DNA of 64,000 nt from Crotalaria pallida (taxonomy: Eukaryota > Streptophyta > Magnoliopsida > Fabales > Fabaceae). How positions within the stretch are numbered: the stretch's first letter is position 1; the number at the start of each line of letters is the position of its first letter. Position numbers and translations under genes: made by a program. Under the pieces are notes generated by a model. It saw nothing but the letters and a program-made list of their open reading frames with translations, was not told where the DNA came from and did no database searches. The DNA is taken from the NCBI GenBank assembly GCA_037953625.1, contig CM075656.1, positions 78,573,001 through 78,637,000 on the forward strand. The letters are read 5' to 3'. This document shows, one piece after another, positions 1 through 11,684 of this stretch.

Positions 1-1618
1 GATAGGCAATTAAGTTTAATTTTGAATATAAATTTTATCTTATCCAAAAAAGAAATTAAGTTAAATTTTGGAAATACAAATTTAATTAATTATATTGTTA
101 TTCATCCTCTATTCAATGTAAAGTATTTAATTGTTAAATACTAATGAGTTATTGATTGAATATAATCTACACGTGTGTGTACAAGTGTATGTATCGGAGA
201 AAAAAAAAGAAACAAATCATGATATATATTGTCTTATAAAAAAAATCACGATATATATCGTATTTCAAAATTCTAAGAATCAGTTTAATCGTGGAGATGT
301 GAAACGTTAAGCTTGAACACTTGGATTCAAATGATTATAGTTACGCTTATCCCCTCCCTTTTAAAAATTAAATATAAAACTTTGCTTATAAAAGAAAAAT
401 ATTATATATACAAAACATGCTAGCTTGTATAAAAGTGCTATATCATGTTAAATATATTCTTATCCTGCCCTTATTATATATACACATATATATATATATA
501 TGTTAAAATAAGCTCAGCATTATTGTAGTAATGCTATACACCACCAAGTATATGGTCATCAATTAAGGAAAATATGATATATAGTAGTTTCGTATGATTA
601 GCCTCAATATATTTTAAACCTAGTGTAAAATGGACTTAAAATTTTTTATGAGTTTATTCAAATAATTTGAATATATATATGAGACTATGGGCATGGGGTC
701 ATACAATAAGTTCTCCATTCACATATATTTTTTTCCCCCATTTTTCCTTGTAGTATTTTTTTTTAGTGACTAGCCAGCAATTCTGGGGCTTGCAGTATTC
801 TTGCACCGCTTGAGGTTCCAAGTAAAGCTCTTGATATTAATTCTAAAAGAAACATTAAGGCAAAAGAAGGTGGTAAAGCGTACGTTAATGATAAACTCTT
901 TTTTTTTTTTTTTATAAATTTTCCATTTTTCTATATACACATAAAAAGAGAATTGCTATAATAATAATTTACTATAATAAAAAGTGACTAGCTACAGCAC
1001 AAGTAACAAGGTGGTCTGCATATTGCACAAACTCATGGGTATATAATATATATCTGGTATAAATTTTTTTAAAAAAAAAACAAGAAAAGCAAAATTATAC
1101 AAAAAAATAAAAAATAAAATAAAATAATAATATGAATAATAGGAGAGGATGGTTTATTGTAATCGAAACAGTGATGATTTTCATGCAGCTAACATAGGAA
1201 GAGGATGCATTATACTTTGGGTCTTTGGTTCTCCCTTATCTATGTGTCAGAAATGAGAGCAGCCTTTTTCTCTCGTGTTTCTTTTGTTTTCTCTTTGATT
1301 TTGGGTTCCTTTTCCCCTTTGTTCTTCTTTCTATCTTTCTTTCCAGCTTGTCCCCTCTTCCAAACAGTTACTAGTTCCATTGGAAAAGAAAGAAAAAGAG
1401 CAAATTACTAGTAATGAGGATGATTTATCATGGCCTCTTTTTTTTTTTTTTTTGGTTGGAAGGAAACTTGAGAGAGACTTCAAGCATTCATGATGATGAC
1501 AATGATGTTGTCTCTCTCTCTCTAAGTATATGTGTTTTTTTTTTTTGGTTTATTCTTCTTTAATATTAATATCCCTCCTTTTTTTTTTTGGTTTGTAGAT
1601 CTCTATCTCTCCCCTCTC
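1..1618. other. 3' flank of the NAC gene, no gene seen
   Basis: AT-rich sequence with homopolymer runs, short TA repeats near 480-500 and a CT-rich stretch around 1490-1600. The only open frames are short and low in complexity. The last few hundred bases before 1618 probably include the 3' UTR of the NAC gene, which ends at 1619 on the minus strand. Nothing else is supported. Confidence 0.5.
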
Positions 1619-4600
1619 CTACCCATGGTGATGATGATCCTGGTTGTCAGGGTCTGGCCAGTAAGAAGAGTACTTCAACCAATCAGTTTCTTGTGGGTTT
1701 GTGATAGATGATTCCTGCAAAGGAATCTCAAACAATATAAAAGATTAGGGTTAGGGTTTGTGGATTTAATATAATCCAATCATATTTTTATTAGAAGCAA
1801 AAGACAAAGCATATAAATTTAAGGGTGATCTAATTTAAAGGTCCAAGACATATCTTTAATCATCAGTGAAGAAGTATCTTGCTTCATTGGTTCAAAACCA
1901 TTCAATAATTACGATTATGTCCCTCTAATAATTAAATGGCAATAAACATTTTTCTATATGTACTCATATTTGCACTTAAATTTAAAAAGAAAAAATCATG
2001 TTAATTTTTGTTTGTTAAAAGGATGGTGAATAAGTAAGGTAAGTGAAGTTGTATGTATATTTTTTTATCAGCATGAAGTAATATATACATATATAATTCC
2101 TGGCTCTTGTTGTAGTTCATTCTTGTATATGGGTTGAGCACCCTTTGTGCTCGTCTAATGAATTTCTTTGCTTATCAAAAAATATATATAATAGTGTGAT
2201 TTTTTGCCTTGTGCAAATATTATTTTATTTTACTAGTTGAAAATGATGAATTAAAAAAAATCACTACTCTCACCTTTTCCAAGAACAAAAATAATAACAA
2301 AAAATAGAAGACTATTGAACATTAGTAGCCATGGGTCAAATGATAAAGAGAGGTTTTTTTTCTTTTTTCCCTTTAAACCACACTGCTTCGGTCCACATAG
2401 TACATTCTATCTCATTATTTTTCTTTCTTAATAAATGAGAAGAAAAACATACTCAAAACAATATCAGAAAAATGTTTCATTTTAATTTTAATTTCTTTTT
2501 TATAAGAAATGAAACATTATTCTTTGCCCCCCTTTTGTTCTTTTCTCTTTATTGGCATTATGACACACAAAGTTCATATAATTCCGGGTCAAAAAAGTTG
2601 TTTGTTACCTCTTTGATATCAGCTGAAGTGCACCCCATGATGAGTTCCTCCAAACCAGACGCAGACCTCACTCCTAGTTTATGATGTTGCTGCTGCTGCT
2701 GCCATGTGTGTACATACAATACATGCATTTCCAAGGTCAACATACAATCAAATTCAAAGCACACATAACAATATTATTAACCATCATGTTGAACAACAAT
2801 ACCAAAAAGTGAAAAGATAGTTCCATGCTTGTGATTTATCAAAGCACTTATTATAAAAGTTGGCCTAGCCAGTTAATGAGTTTGACTCATGCACAACACC
2901 ATGCAGACTCACTCACACTCCTATTGGACTTTCACATGCCGAGTTTCTTTTTATCTAAATAATAATAATGATATATATTTGAACAAAAATCTTCATCATT
3001 CATAACTTTCTATTTGAAAGATAACATGAGAAAAAGATTAAAATTTTAACACTTCGTACATATATAAAAGCGGAATTTCTATAGCACTTGATTTTGATGG
3101 GTAAAATAATACTTCAGAATAAGATATCAAGTATATATTAATTAATAATTTTATAATAAATATTAAAATCATACTCCTATTAAAAATAATCACCAATCAA
3201 AAATACATTCAATATTATTTACTCTTCAAAAAAAAATATCAACACTGACAAAACAAAAAAGAAAATTTGTATTTCGTACCATTTGCAAAAAATAGTTATT
3301 ATACATAATTTTGAGTGAAGATTTTTTTATTTTTAAAGAAATTAACAAGATCTCAATGATTAAATAATTGAATTGTAAATTAAAATATTAAATTAAATAT
3401 GATTAAAAATATAATAACCATTAAATAAAGAAAATGAACAGTAGATGAAGATAAGAAATTGGAGAGGAATTTTTGTAACATATTTTCTTCATCATTTAAC
3501 TGATCACCAACCGTAATTTCCGTTCCAACTACCAAAATCGTTTTGTCATATACTCCGTATCTACCATAAGAAAATTGTTACTCCTATAAGCATTGCTCTT
3601 TTCGAAAACTAACACCAAAATATTTGCATCATTTTTTTAATGTAGAACGATTTTTGTTTGAGCAATGCTAATTGAATGATTTCCAAAATCCTCCACTTCC
3701 ACCATGACCTTTTTACTCATTCTACTAGTTAGTGCTAGCAATAATATTTTCATAAAAATTAACGGGTTGAGGGAAATCATAATTAATCATGTTTAAGAAA
3801 TGGGTTTGGAGATAAATTATTATTTACCTGAAAATTTTCATTCTGTTGGAGCATCATTCTATGATAAGGGTTGTCGTCGAGGATGATGGATGTGTGGTGG
3901 AGGGGAGGCGGAGAGATAAGAGTAGAGATTGGATGTGAAGGTCTATTGATATGGAAGGCTGAAGTTGCCATATTCTGATGATGATGCAATTGGTGATGTT
4001 GTTGTTGTTGTTGATGATGAGCTACAAGTTGGGGTCTATGTACTTCTTCACATGACCCTGATGCTTGCACTTCTCTTGCTGTGGATGCCTCTCCAATTCC
4101 AACCTACAATGGACATTGGACACCATCACATGTAATTGTTAAAACTACCACTTAAAAAAATCACATAAATATATATATATTTTTTAATTATTTGAATAAG
4201 ATCAATAATGGTAAAAATTCATTGTTCTTATTTCTCACAACTTTCTTGCTAGCTAAGTAGTCCATTATCAACATTATGATCTTTTTTATTATTCGGCCTA
4301 TCTAGACATTTTAGCTCTAGCTATCAAATTGTGGCTTGTTTCTATTAGTAAGTATTATCTTTAGTGGTGGCAAGTAACCAAGTAGTGGTTGGGCTGACAC
4401 TGATTTTTGATCCGGTAAGGTCCATATAGAATTGAATTCATGCGGTGTATGCAAGCAATTGTTATATGCTACCTCAATTAACCCTCTCATGTGAAATATT
4501 TTGACTAAAATAACCTTTTTATCATTGAAAAAAAGATAATAATAATTTTGTGAAAATTATATGGAAGATAAATAAAAAAATTGATGATAAAAACATAATA

Positions 4601-6779
4601 AAGAAGAATATATTTGAAAATAAAAATATAAATAAGCATTAAGTTTCTAAAACAACATATTATATATATATATATGATAAAAAAAATTGTTAAAACGACA
4701 TAACTTATAAAACGAAAAGAGTATAAGTTAATAATAATTTTTTTCACCTAAATTATTTTATTATCAATGTCAATTCTTTTAGCACTTACCGCTCATTATT
4801 TGATTAGTCAAGAAAATAAAATTTAATGAATATTTAAATCAAATAATTTCAAATTTTATTTTTTCTTAACCAATATAAGTAAGATACATGCATAAGTGCT
4901 ACATATGTAAATGTACCTCATCAAAGCTTTTCCTGAAAGGGATGAAGCTGAAATGATCAGATTTGAGGTGGTGGTGTTGTTGATGAAGATCCAAGGCATG
5001 AGTGAAACTTGTGATTGGTGGTGGAGGAGGGACACCAACAACAGCAGACATCTCATCTCTATGATGAGTTGTTGTTGTAGTCACTATTTCCTTTGAAGAA
5101 GAGCAACTCCCACTTCCACTGTCCCTTCTAGTACTCCCACTATTATTAATATTATTATTAGGCACTTCACCACTTCCTTCACCAGTTGTTGTTCCACTTC
5201 TATCAGCATTAGACCAATTGCATTGCCTTGGTTGTGTCTGATAGAATATCTTAGACACCACAAGCTCCCCTTCTTTCTCCTCTTCATTCTGTCCTAAATG
5301 GTATTGATGCATAACCCAATTTGTCTTCTCAGGTTTTCTGTTCTTTCCAAAATTGGTGTAGAGGACTAAGATTTTCTTGCACCCTTTTTGTTTCCCATTC
5401 ACCATCACTGGCCTTGTCTTACCTGTCTTATGCCACCTTGTTTCCCCTCCTTGCAAGTCACACTCATTTTGAATCTTTCTTCTCTTTCTTGTACCAGTTG
5501 TATATGCCTTTGAAGGTCTATGGAAGAAGTGCCTGCTTAACCCATCTCTTGTTACTCCTACAACATACACTCACAAAATCAAAGTTAGGTCGACTTAGGT
5601 GAACCAACTTCAAGCTAAGAATAATTAAAACCCTTTCATTAATTAATACCATTTATTATACATAACACATATATGTATACATATGCTATGAAGCATGGAT
5701 ACTAAGACGTAACACGGTAATATTTCTCGTAACGGATTCGTTGATACGACAAAAATTCATAAAATAAAATAGTATATAAATGTCAAATAAAGATATTAAA
5801 GTATTCAATATTATACGTGTCGTTTATAAGGATACAAACTGTTTTGAAAGTGTCGGTGGTACATTGTATAATAAAAAATATAAATATTTAAAATTACCAT
5901 TGTGATTGTTATTACGTTACATTAGCTAGAATTACAGATTTTTTCTTAAACACCGTAATTATATATTATTTTAAAAAATGTTACCGATGTGTTGGAAATG
6001 TAATTAGAATTGTAATTATGGATTATATAGTTGAAAACCACAAGTAAAAAAACAATTAGAGAGTAATGAGAGGTAGTAGAAAGAGGTAGGGGTGAATTCA
6101 ATTTGACTAATTGTGCATGTTTCACACCTGGAAGTTTCTCAGGATGGGTGTAACAAATACCATCTTCTCCTTCAATAGTAGGAATGAACTCATCTATCAA
6201 AGGGTGTGATTTCATATTCTTTATCTCCACTTTGCCTTCAAGGTGCTCTATTAGTTCTTGGTCTGTTGGATCAAACTTCACTCCTGCTGGTAGACCTACC
6301 CAATCCTGCACTCTCCATTGAAATTCAAATTAAAAAAAAACATAAAGCAAATGATAGAGCTAGCTAGCTAGAGATAAAAAGGAAAGAAGAAAATAAGAGA
6401 AAAAGAAAATAAAAGATAAATAAAGAGGATGAAACCTTTAATTTAACAAATACTACTAATTAAAACTTTATTTTTTTATTAAAAAAAATCAAAAACTTTA
6501 GTTATAGCTAAAGAGAACACAATAAAATAAGTTGTACTAAAAAATAATAAAAATAAAAAAATAAGTATATGGTATAGGTTTTTTTTTTTAAAAAAAAATG
6601 ATTCTTCATGTATATTGTATCAAAAACTTTTGGTTGAAGGAAATAATATTATTATTGAGATTTTTTTTCCGTACCTGTTTTGCTTCAAACTGGTGTCCGC
6701 AACTGGGGCACTGCTTGGATCCAGATAACTGATGCTCTTCAAGCTTTGCATCTATGAGATCAGAGCTACTCTTATTCAT
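1619..6779 (-). CDS. NAC075-like: NAC-domain transcription factor, NAC075-like
   Basis: Six coding exons on the minus strand: 6675-6779, 6128-6305, 4917-5557, 3828-4103, 2609-2698 and 1619-1714. Every junction is GT-AG and the phases fit, giving 1386 nt (461 aa). The start ATG is at 6777-6779 and the TAG stop at 1619-1621. Residues 1-35 hold a Cys-pair motif (CPSCGH) typical of the NAC075 branch. The NAC domain follows from about residue 36 (DWVGLPAGVKFDPTD, GLSRHFFHRP, TRWHKTGK, KTNWVMHQYHLG, KIFYQTQPRQ). The tail is rich in Gln/His and keeps the family blocks HPISTLISP, ILDDNPYHR, GLEELIMGCTS and DWLKYSSYWP near the end. NAC075 proteins are nuclear DNA-binding regulators linked to vascular and secondary-wall genes and to flowering/senescence timing; that role is family knowledge. 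Exons 5 and 6 are small and separated by long introns, so automatic annotation may truncate the protein. Confidence 0.93.
2098..2180 (+). repeat. LINE 3'-tail fragment in NAC intron 5
   Basis: The stretch ends in a tail of the plant L1 type (gaatttctttgcttatc followed by A-rich sequence) and is bracketed by near copies of atatataat (about 2089 and 2176). It looks like a heavily 5'-truncated LINE. The assignment rests on resemblance to common plant LINE tails. Confidence 0.4.
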
Positions 6780-7920
6780 TTTGATGCAATAGTATTTTTG
6801 AAGAAGATGCTATCTCTCTTGATGAAACAAGATGTCTTGAATATTTGGAATTATTCTTCTATATAATAGTTCACAATTGAGCATGTCCAAGTTTGTGATT
6901 CTCTATATACATAACATAAAAAATAATCCAAAGAGCTTTATTGATTGAGATCAATTGAAGAAGAACTTTGAAAAAAGGCATATAAGAAGAACAATAACAA
7001 GTTGGTTTTGGCTAATCATTTTTTTTTTAAATTATGAACTATATAGAAGATGATATATACAAAGAAAATAGACTTGAGAAGAGGATGATCTGATTGAGAA
7101 ACTAGACAACATCTAATATGAATCAATAAAGAGAAAAACCTTTAATATATATAGGCACAAATATAAAAAAAATTAAAATATATATATTAATTATCATATA
7201 TGAGATTGTTTTATTATAAAAGAAATGAATAATAACAATAAAATCTATAATATAAGACAGATGATGATGAGAATAAGCAAGGAAAACAGGAAAAAAGGGA
7301 GGATAAACTAAGAAGGGAGAAATAAGAAACAAAGAAGAAGAAAAGAGGGAACTATAAACCTGCTTTAACCATGAAAAACACCAGACTTCCCTCTCTCTAC
7401 TACTTTAACTGAAGAAGCTAGCAAGTGAGATAGATTAAGAAAATAAAATTAAAAATAAAAATAAAAATAATTATAAAGGAAAAGGTGGCAGCTGCGCTGC
7501 TTCAAACACACATATAGTAGTAGAAACTTTAATTCTGTGTGCTTAGTGAGTTTAAGAAGCTAAGGGGGGGCATGGCATGGTTCATGTGTGTTGTGTGAGA
7601 TAGAGAGAAAGAAAGAAAGAAACAGACAGATAGAGAAGAAAAAGTGAAGCTGAGAAACAGGAAAGAAAGAAAGAAAACCCGGTTGTTTTTTTTTTTTTTA
7701 AATTTTTTTTTAATAATTAAGTAAAGCTCATAGTTCTGCCTCTCTCTCTCTGTAGTCTGTTGTCTTCTCCTCTCTATCCTACTAGACACACTAATACTAC
7801 TACTGTGCTGGCTGTCTACACCTTTCTTTGAAACTTGCTTGACTACAAAAGTAAAGTGAAATTCCCACTTTATCCCTCCATCAGTCCATGTCATTTTTAA
7901 ACGCGCTTAAAATTATAATG
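6780..7920. promoter_or_regulatory. upstream region of the NAC gene (5' UTR and promoter, boundaries unknown)
   Basis: About 1.1 kb between the NAC start codon and the first upstream transposon. It contains GA/CT-rich stretches on the minus strand (about 7560-7680 and 7735-7770), common in plant 5' leaders, and poly-purine runs. No start site or TATA box can be fixed confidently, and a 5' UTR intron is possible. The open frame at 7529-7894 is low-complexity and not supported as a gene. Confidence 0.45.
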
Positions 7921-8197
7921 TACTCCCTCCGGTCCTATTTATAAGTCACATTCTAGAAGAATTCTTTGGTCCTATTTATAAGTCACTTTGTATTTTCTAT
8001 GAGGTAATTATTGCTATTTTCTCTTATTTGTCCTTTGCCCATTAATGTGAAATAATACATTATGAAATTCCTAATGCAAGTTAAGAGGGTAAGATTGTAA
8101 TGTTGAAGTATTTTTTTAAAGTTTCAAGAAATCTAACTACCCTCCTTGGTATGTGTGATATGGTTAAATATACACTATAAATACGACCAGATGAGTA
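7921..8197. mobile_element. Stowaway-type MITE, copy 1
   Basis: Begins with the Stowaway-like end tactccctccggtcc and ends near gaccagatgagta, with the terminal bases inverted and TA at both borders. Internal blocks (cctatttataagtcac, gtcctttgcccattaatgtg, gttaagagggtaagattgtaatgtt) are shared almost base for base with the copy at 24424-24706 and in inverse order with 29808-30106. Tc1/mariner-type MITEs insert at TA. Non-coding. Confidence 0.8.
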
Positions 8198-8635
8198 TTA
8201 ATTTATAGAGATATGTGTATTTCTTATTAGTATAGTTGTTTAAATAACTTTAATTACATGAAAAAAAAAAATTGATCGGTTTTGATAGGAACATCTCATT
8301 ACCGAAATCTCGCTCAAAAGCAAATGGCACAAAATTATATGGCCGCGCCGTTATATTGAGGATTTTTCGTTAAAAAGAAAGCTACACAACAAAATGTATT
8401 AGCCATTATGCAATAGGGTTTTCGTTTGAAACAAGCTACTATATGTGTATCATTAACGAATTTTTTAATAACTTTATGCATATAAAATATTAATTTGTAT
8501 GGTTGAGATGAAAACGACTTGAACGAAAATTTTCAATCTCTTATTCAAATATATATGTATTTGACATCTGTACGGGACACCTGTCTTTTTAGGTAAAAAT
8601 TGGTGGATCTTACAATTTTGGGTTCACCAGTTTTC
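8198..8635. other. spacer, nothing recognised
   Basis: AT-rich sequence without an open frame of note. A short stretch (attatattgaggattttgcgtta-like, near 8350-8370) recurs around 9371-9395, which suggests an old local repeat. No gene seen. Confidence 0.3.
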
Positions 8636-9263
8636 GGGTCTGTTTGGCAAAACTAACTTGAAGCTGTGAGCTTCTAGCTTGTAGTTGTTAAGTTAGCTAG
8701 GAGCTATGAGCTTGTAGCTGAGAACTAATAGTTGTTTAGCTGACTATTTAAAATAGTGTTATTCGGCAAAACTAACTTTTGAAGTAGCCAAAAATTATTA
8801 AATGACCAAAAAGAACATGCAACATTTTATTATTTTACATTTTTCAATTTTTTTCATTATTTATTAAATAGATAGTTAATTAATTAATTAATTAAATATA
8901 AAATTATTAAATTATAATTAATTAAATTCATTTTTTCTTAATTTATTAATTATGTAGTTAATTAATTAATTATAAAAAAATTATTAAATTATAATTAATA
9001 ATTAATTAAAGGGTAGTAAAATAATTTTAAATTTTGTTTGAGGGTATAATTGGTATATGAATTATTGAAAGCTGGTTTAATTTCTAGAAAGGTAGTTCAA
9101 GTAGCTTTCTAAAAGTTAGTTTTCAAAAACTACAAGCTCCTTTTTTAAAAGCTATAAGTTCCTTTTAATTTGTATTTACCGAACGGGACTAATAGCTTAT
9201 TGACTGAATTTAAAAACTTCTAACTAACTAAAAAATTCCTACCTCATGTTGCCGAAGAGAGCC
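8636..9263. mobile_element. Tourist/PIF-Harbinger-like MITE candidate
   Basis: The left end gggtctgtttggcaa pairs with the right end read in reverse complement, ggctctcttcggcaa (12 of 15). The interior is rich in agctt and tagttag motifs on both flanks of an AT-rich core with tandem ttaa units (8876-9010). A 3-bp duplication (ttc/ttt) is possible but imperfect. Similar ends are seen in the cleaner Tourist element at 38445-38667. Confidence 0.5.
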
Positions 9264-9484
9264 TTTACTTAAAAAGGCAAATATCAACTCAAATATCAAA
9301 TACGAACGTTAGATAATCATTTTTCGAAAATTTTGGCCGAAAGCATGCAAAAGGCACAAAATAACAACGTCATTATATTGAGGATTTTGCGTTATAAAGA
9401 AAGCAACCCGACAATTTTTGCCTGTTTGTGCATATACAATGTTACGTTATTTGAACATTACGATATCATTTTAACGCGGTTAGA

Positions 9485-9488
<4 letters not shown>

Positions 9489-9548
<60 letters not shown>
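9489..9548. repeat. (TA)n microsatellite, about 60 bp
   Basis: Uninterrupted TA dinucleotides. An apparent open frame ending in Tyr-Ile repeats is an artefact of this tract. Confidence 0.95.
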
Positions 9549-9554
<6 letters not shown>

Positions 9555-10753
9555 TAAGAGATGAGAATATCTTACCGCCAAAATTTTTTAACGCGGATAG
9601 ATTACTTTACATATATATTAAAAATTATGGATATATTGTAAATCAATATTCAAATATACCATTTTTTATATACCTCACACAAACAATGTTGTATTTGTCA
9701 TACTCAAAACAAACATTTTTATATGTGTAATGTATGCATACATAATATTTAACGATGTAATCTAAAAAGTATGGTTTTATTTTATTTTATTTTTTTTAGA
9801 TATTTTGTTTGGAGAATTAGTGAGAAGGACCATTAATTGATGACGACAATGCAAAATATCTGAGCAGGACAGATTAACTATTCTAAATGTTTGTTAACTA
9901 TTCAAATGTTCATTACTCTTATCTGAAAGGTTATTAACCTGTCCTAGCTAGTTAACTTTGCATTGATGTGTTGATAACCGTCCTTCCCATTAGTAGTCTC
10001 GTATAATTAACCATTGTACCATTTTATTTTATTTTTTGTATGTACTTTTGTTTTTTGGTACAATAACACAATAGTATATGATTAATGTAAACAGTGACTT
10101 CCTAATACGTGTCACAAAGCGTGGAACTTTGAGTAATAACGACGAAATCAAAAAAGAATTACGGTCTCACTAATTTGGCATATATTACAGATTAATGTGG
10201 GAGATATAATTAATAAAGGCATTTTTATTAAGAGAGAGAGAGAGAGAGTGAGAGTGAGTGAGAGACTGAGAGACAGAAGATAGAAATACGGGAAAAGGGG
10301 ATGATAGGAACTCACATGGGTATTGAGTTGGAGTGCTGATCATGATGCTTTTGCCATGAATGTTTTTGCACACACACAAGGGTAGAAGAGATCATAGGAG
10401 GTTGCTTGATAAGCAAGATAAATCAGTGTACTTGATGGACCACCACCTCCTCTTCTAATTACGCTAATCTATATGCTAAATCATATTATTATTTTTTAAA
10501 TGGAAATAAAAATATATATATTTTTTTTGGTGAACAAATAAAAATATATTTAACTTGGACCAGAAGCACCAAATAGTTTTATAATAAGATGTAGAAAATA
10601 TAAAAGATAAAAACATTAAAAATATATGAAGGCATAATTTGGTCCTGCGAAATGAAAAATCCAAATTTATTCATCCAAAATTTTAAATGTAGTCAAATTA
10701 ATCCTTACGTATAGGCAGTAACTAATTTGACCTTTAATTTACCTAAAAAAAAA
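9549..10753. other. spacer with a GA microsatellite, no gene seen
   Basis: AT-rich sequence. A GA tract lies at about 10230-10249 and continues as GAGT-rich sequence to about 10270. No splice-consistent coding segment or RNA gene was recognised. Confidence 0.35.
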
Positions 10754-11181
10754 CTCCCTCCATTTTCATTTATATGCTTTTTTGAAGATTTTTTTTTTAA
10801 ATACTTATTGTCATTTTAAAAGTTTAAGAATGTATTAATAGTTTTTTTTTTATTGTTTACACCTTTATATGAGAAATTTAAAATAGTTAACGAAATAATG
10901 TTAATAATGGAAAGAATAGTTAGCCTTGTAATATCAATGATGGTTGATGAAAATACAACAACAACTAAGCCTTTGTCCCACTAGGTGGGATCGGCTACAT
11001 TGATCAAACGACGCCATAAAGGCCTATCATAAATCATATATTTTGATGGTTGATGGTTGATGAAAATATAAAGATTAAATATGAAAAACAAATAAATAGA
11101 CCGTGGGAATTATTTGTATTAATTACCTTTATTAGTTTATGAATTTGTGTCAAAAATATAGATAAATAGAAATGGATAGTA
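10754..11181. mobile_element. Stowaway-like MITE interrupted by a LINE tail
   Basis: The left end ctccctccattttcatttat is mirrored at the right end (ataaatagaaatggatagta, inverted). The element is split by the insertion at 10956-11050. Sequence identity to the other Stowaway copies is limited to the ends. Confidence 0.6.
10956..11050 (-). mobile_element. truncated LINE 3' end with 18-bp target-site duplication
   Basis: The insert starts with (caa)n and continues ctaagcctttgtcccac and tgggatcggctac, a motif widely dispersed in plant genomes. It is flanked by identical 18-bp copies of tgatggttgatgaaaata at 10938-10955 and 11051-11068. (CAA)n at the left is the complement of a (TTG)n tail, so the insert is probably a 5'-truncated RTE-type LINE on the minus strand. 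The duplication is seen directly; the class is inferred. Confidence 0.65.
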
Positions 11182-11454
11182 TTATTTTGACCCAATAATT
11201 AAAAATTTTAGAAATAAATTAAGATTTTCTAATTTTCAAGGATATAGTATACCATTATTTGCCCTTTCTTTTGTCTATGGTTTAGAGTTTTAAGAAGAAA
11301 AATTTGCCCATGTGTCGAAAATAAGAATTTAAAGAAGGTTATCTTTAATTGAAAAAAAAATTAACAAAATCTTTTGATTTTTTCAAAATAACATTTCTCA
11401 GTTCTCAATAAAACTTGTCATTTTTTAAACTCTTATTTAAAGTTGAGGTTAAGA

Positions 11455-11670
11455 CCAACGAGGTTTGGTTCAGTTGGTGTAAGGCCCCAACTGAAATCTT
11501 GGGAATGAGACAAGGGTGCTAGTAGCCGGGTTCGATTCCCACTAAAAACATCCCGCTGGGAGAGCCAGCCACGCAGCTCGCTCCGGATTAGTCTCAAGGG
11601 CTCCCTGGTATTAAGGGTGCTCTTGGGGATACCGGTGGTTCCGTAAGGAATACGGACCCAAAAAAAAAAA
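11455..11670 (+). mobile_element. SINE, family A, with 14-bp duplication
   Basis: A tRNA-like head with an A box region (ggttcagttggtgtaa) and a B box (gggttcgattccc), then a unique body (attagtctcaagg, ctggtattaagggtg) and a poly-A tail. The flanking duplication agttgaggttaaga is perfect at 11441-11454 and 11671-11684. The same family occurs at 25354-25557, 36390-36600 and 59676-59899. It depends on LINE machinery for movement and encodes no protein. Confidence 0.93.
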
Positions 11671-11684
11671 AGTTGAGGTTAAGA

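Noticed and set aside
4505..4747. 80-codon Ile/Tyr/Phe-rich frame
   Set aside because: AT-rich intron of the NAC gene between exons 3 and 4.
7529..7894. 121-codon minus-strand frame upstream of the NAC gene
   Set aside because: Ser/Phe/Arg-rich low-complexity translation of GA/CT tracts, more likely leader or promoter sequence.
9333..9557. Open frame ending in repeated Tyr-Ile
   Set aside because: Produced by the (TA)n microsatellite. No domain or splice support.
11455..11670. Possible tRNA gene because of A- and B-box-like sequence
   Set aside because: No cloverleaf. The poly-A tail, long body and target-site duplication identify a SINE. The same reasoning was applied to the other SINEs.
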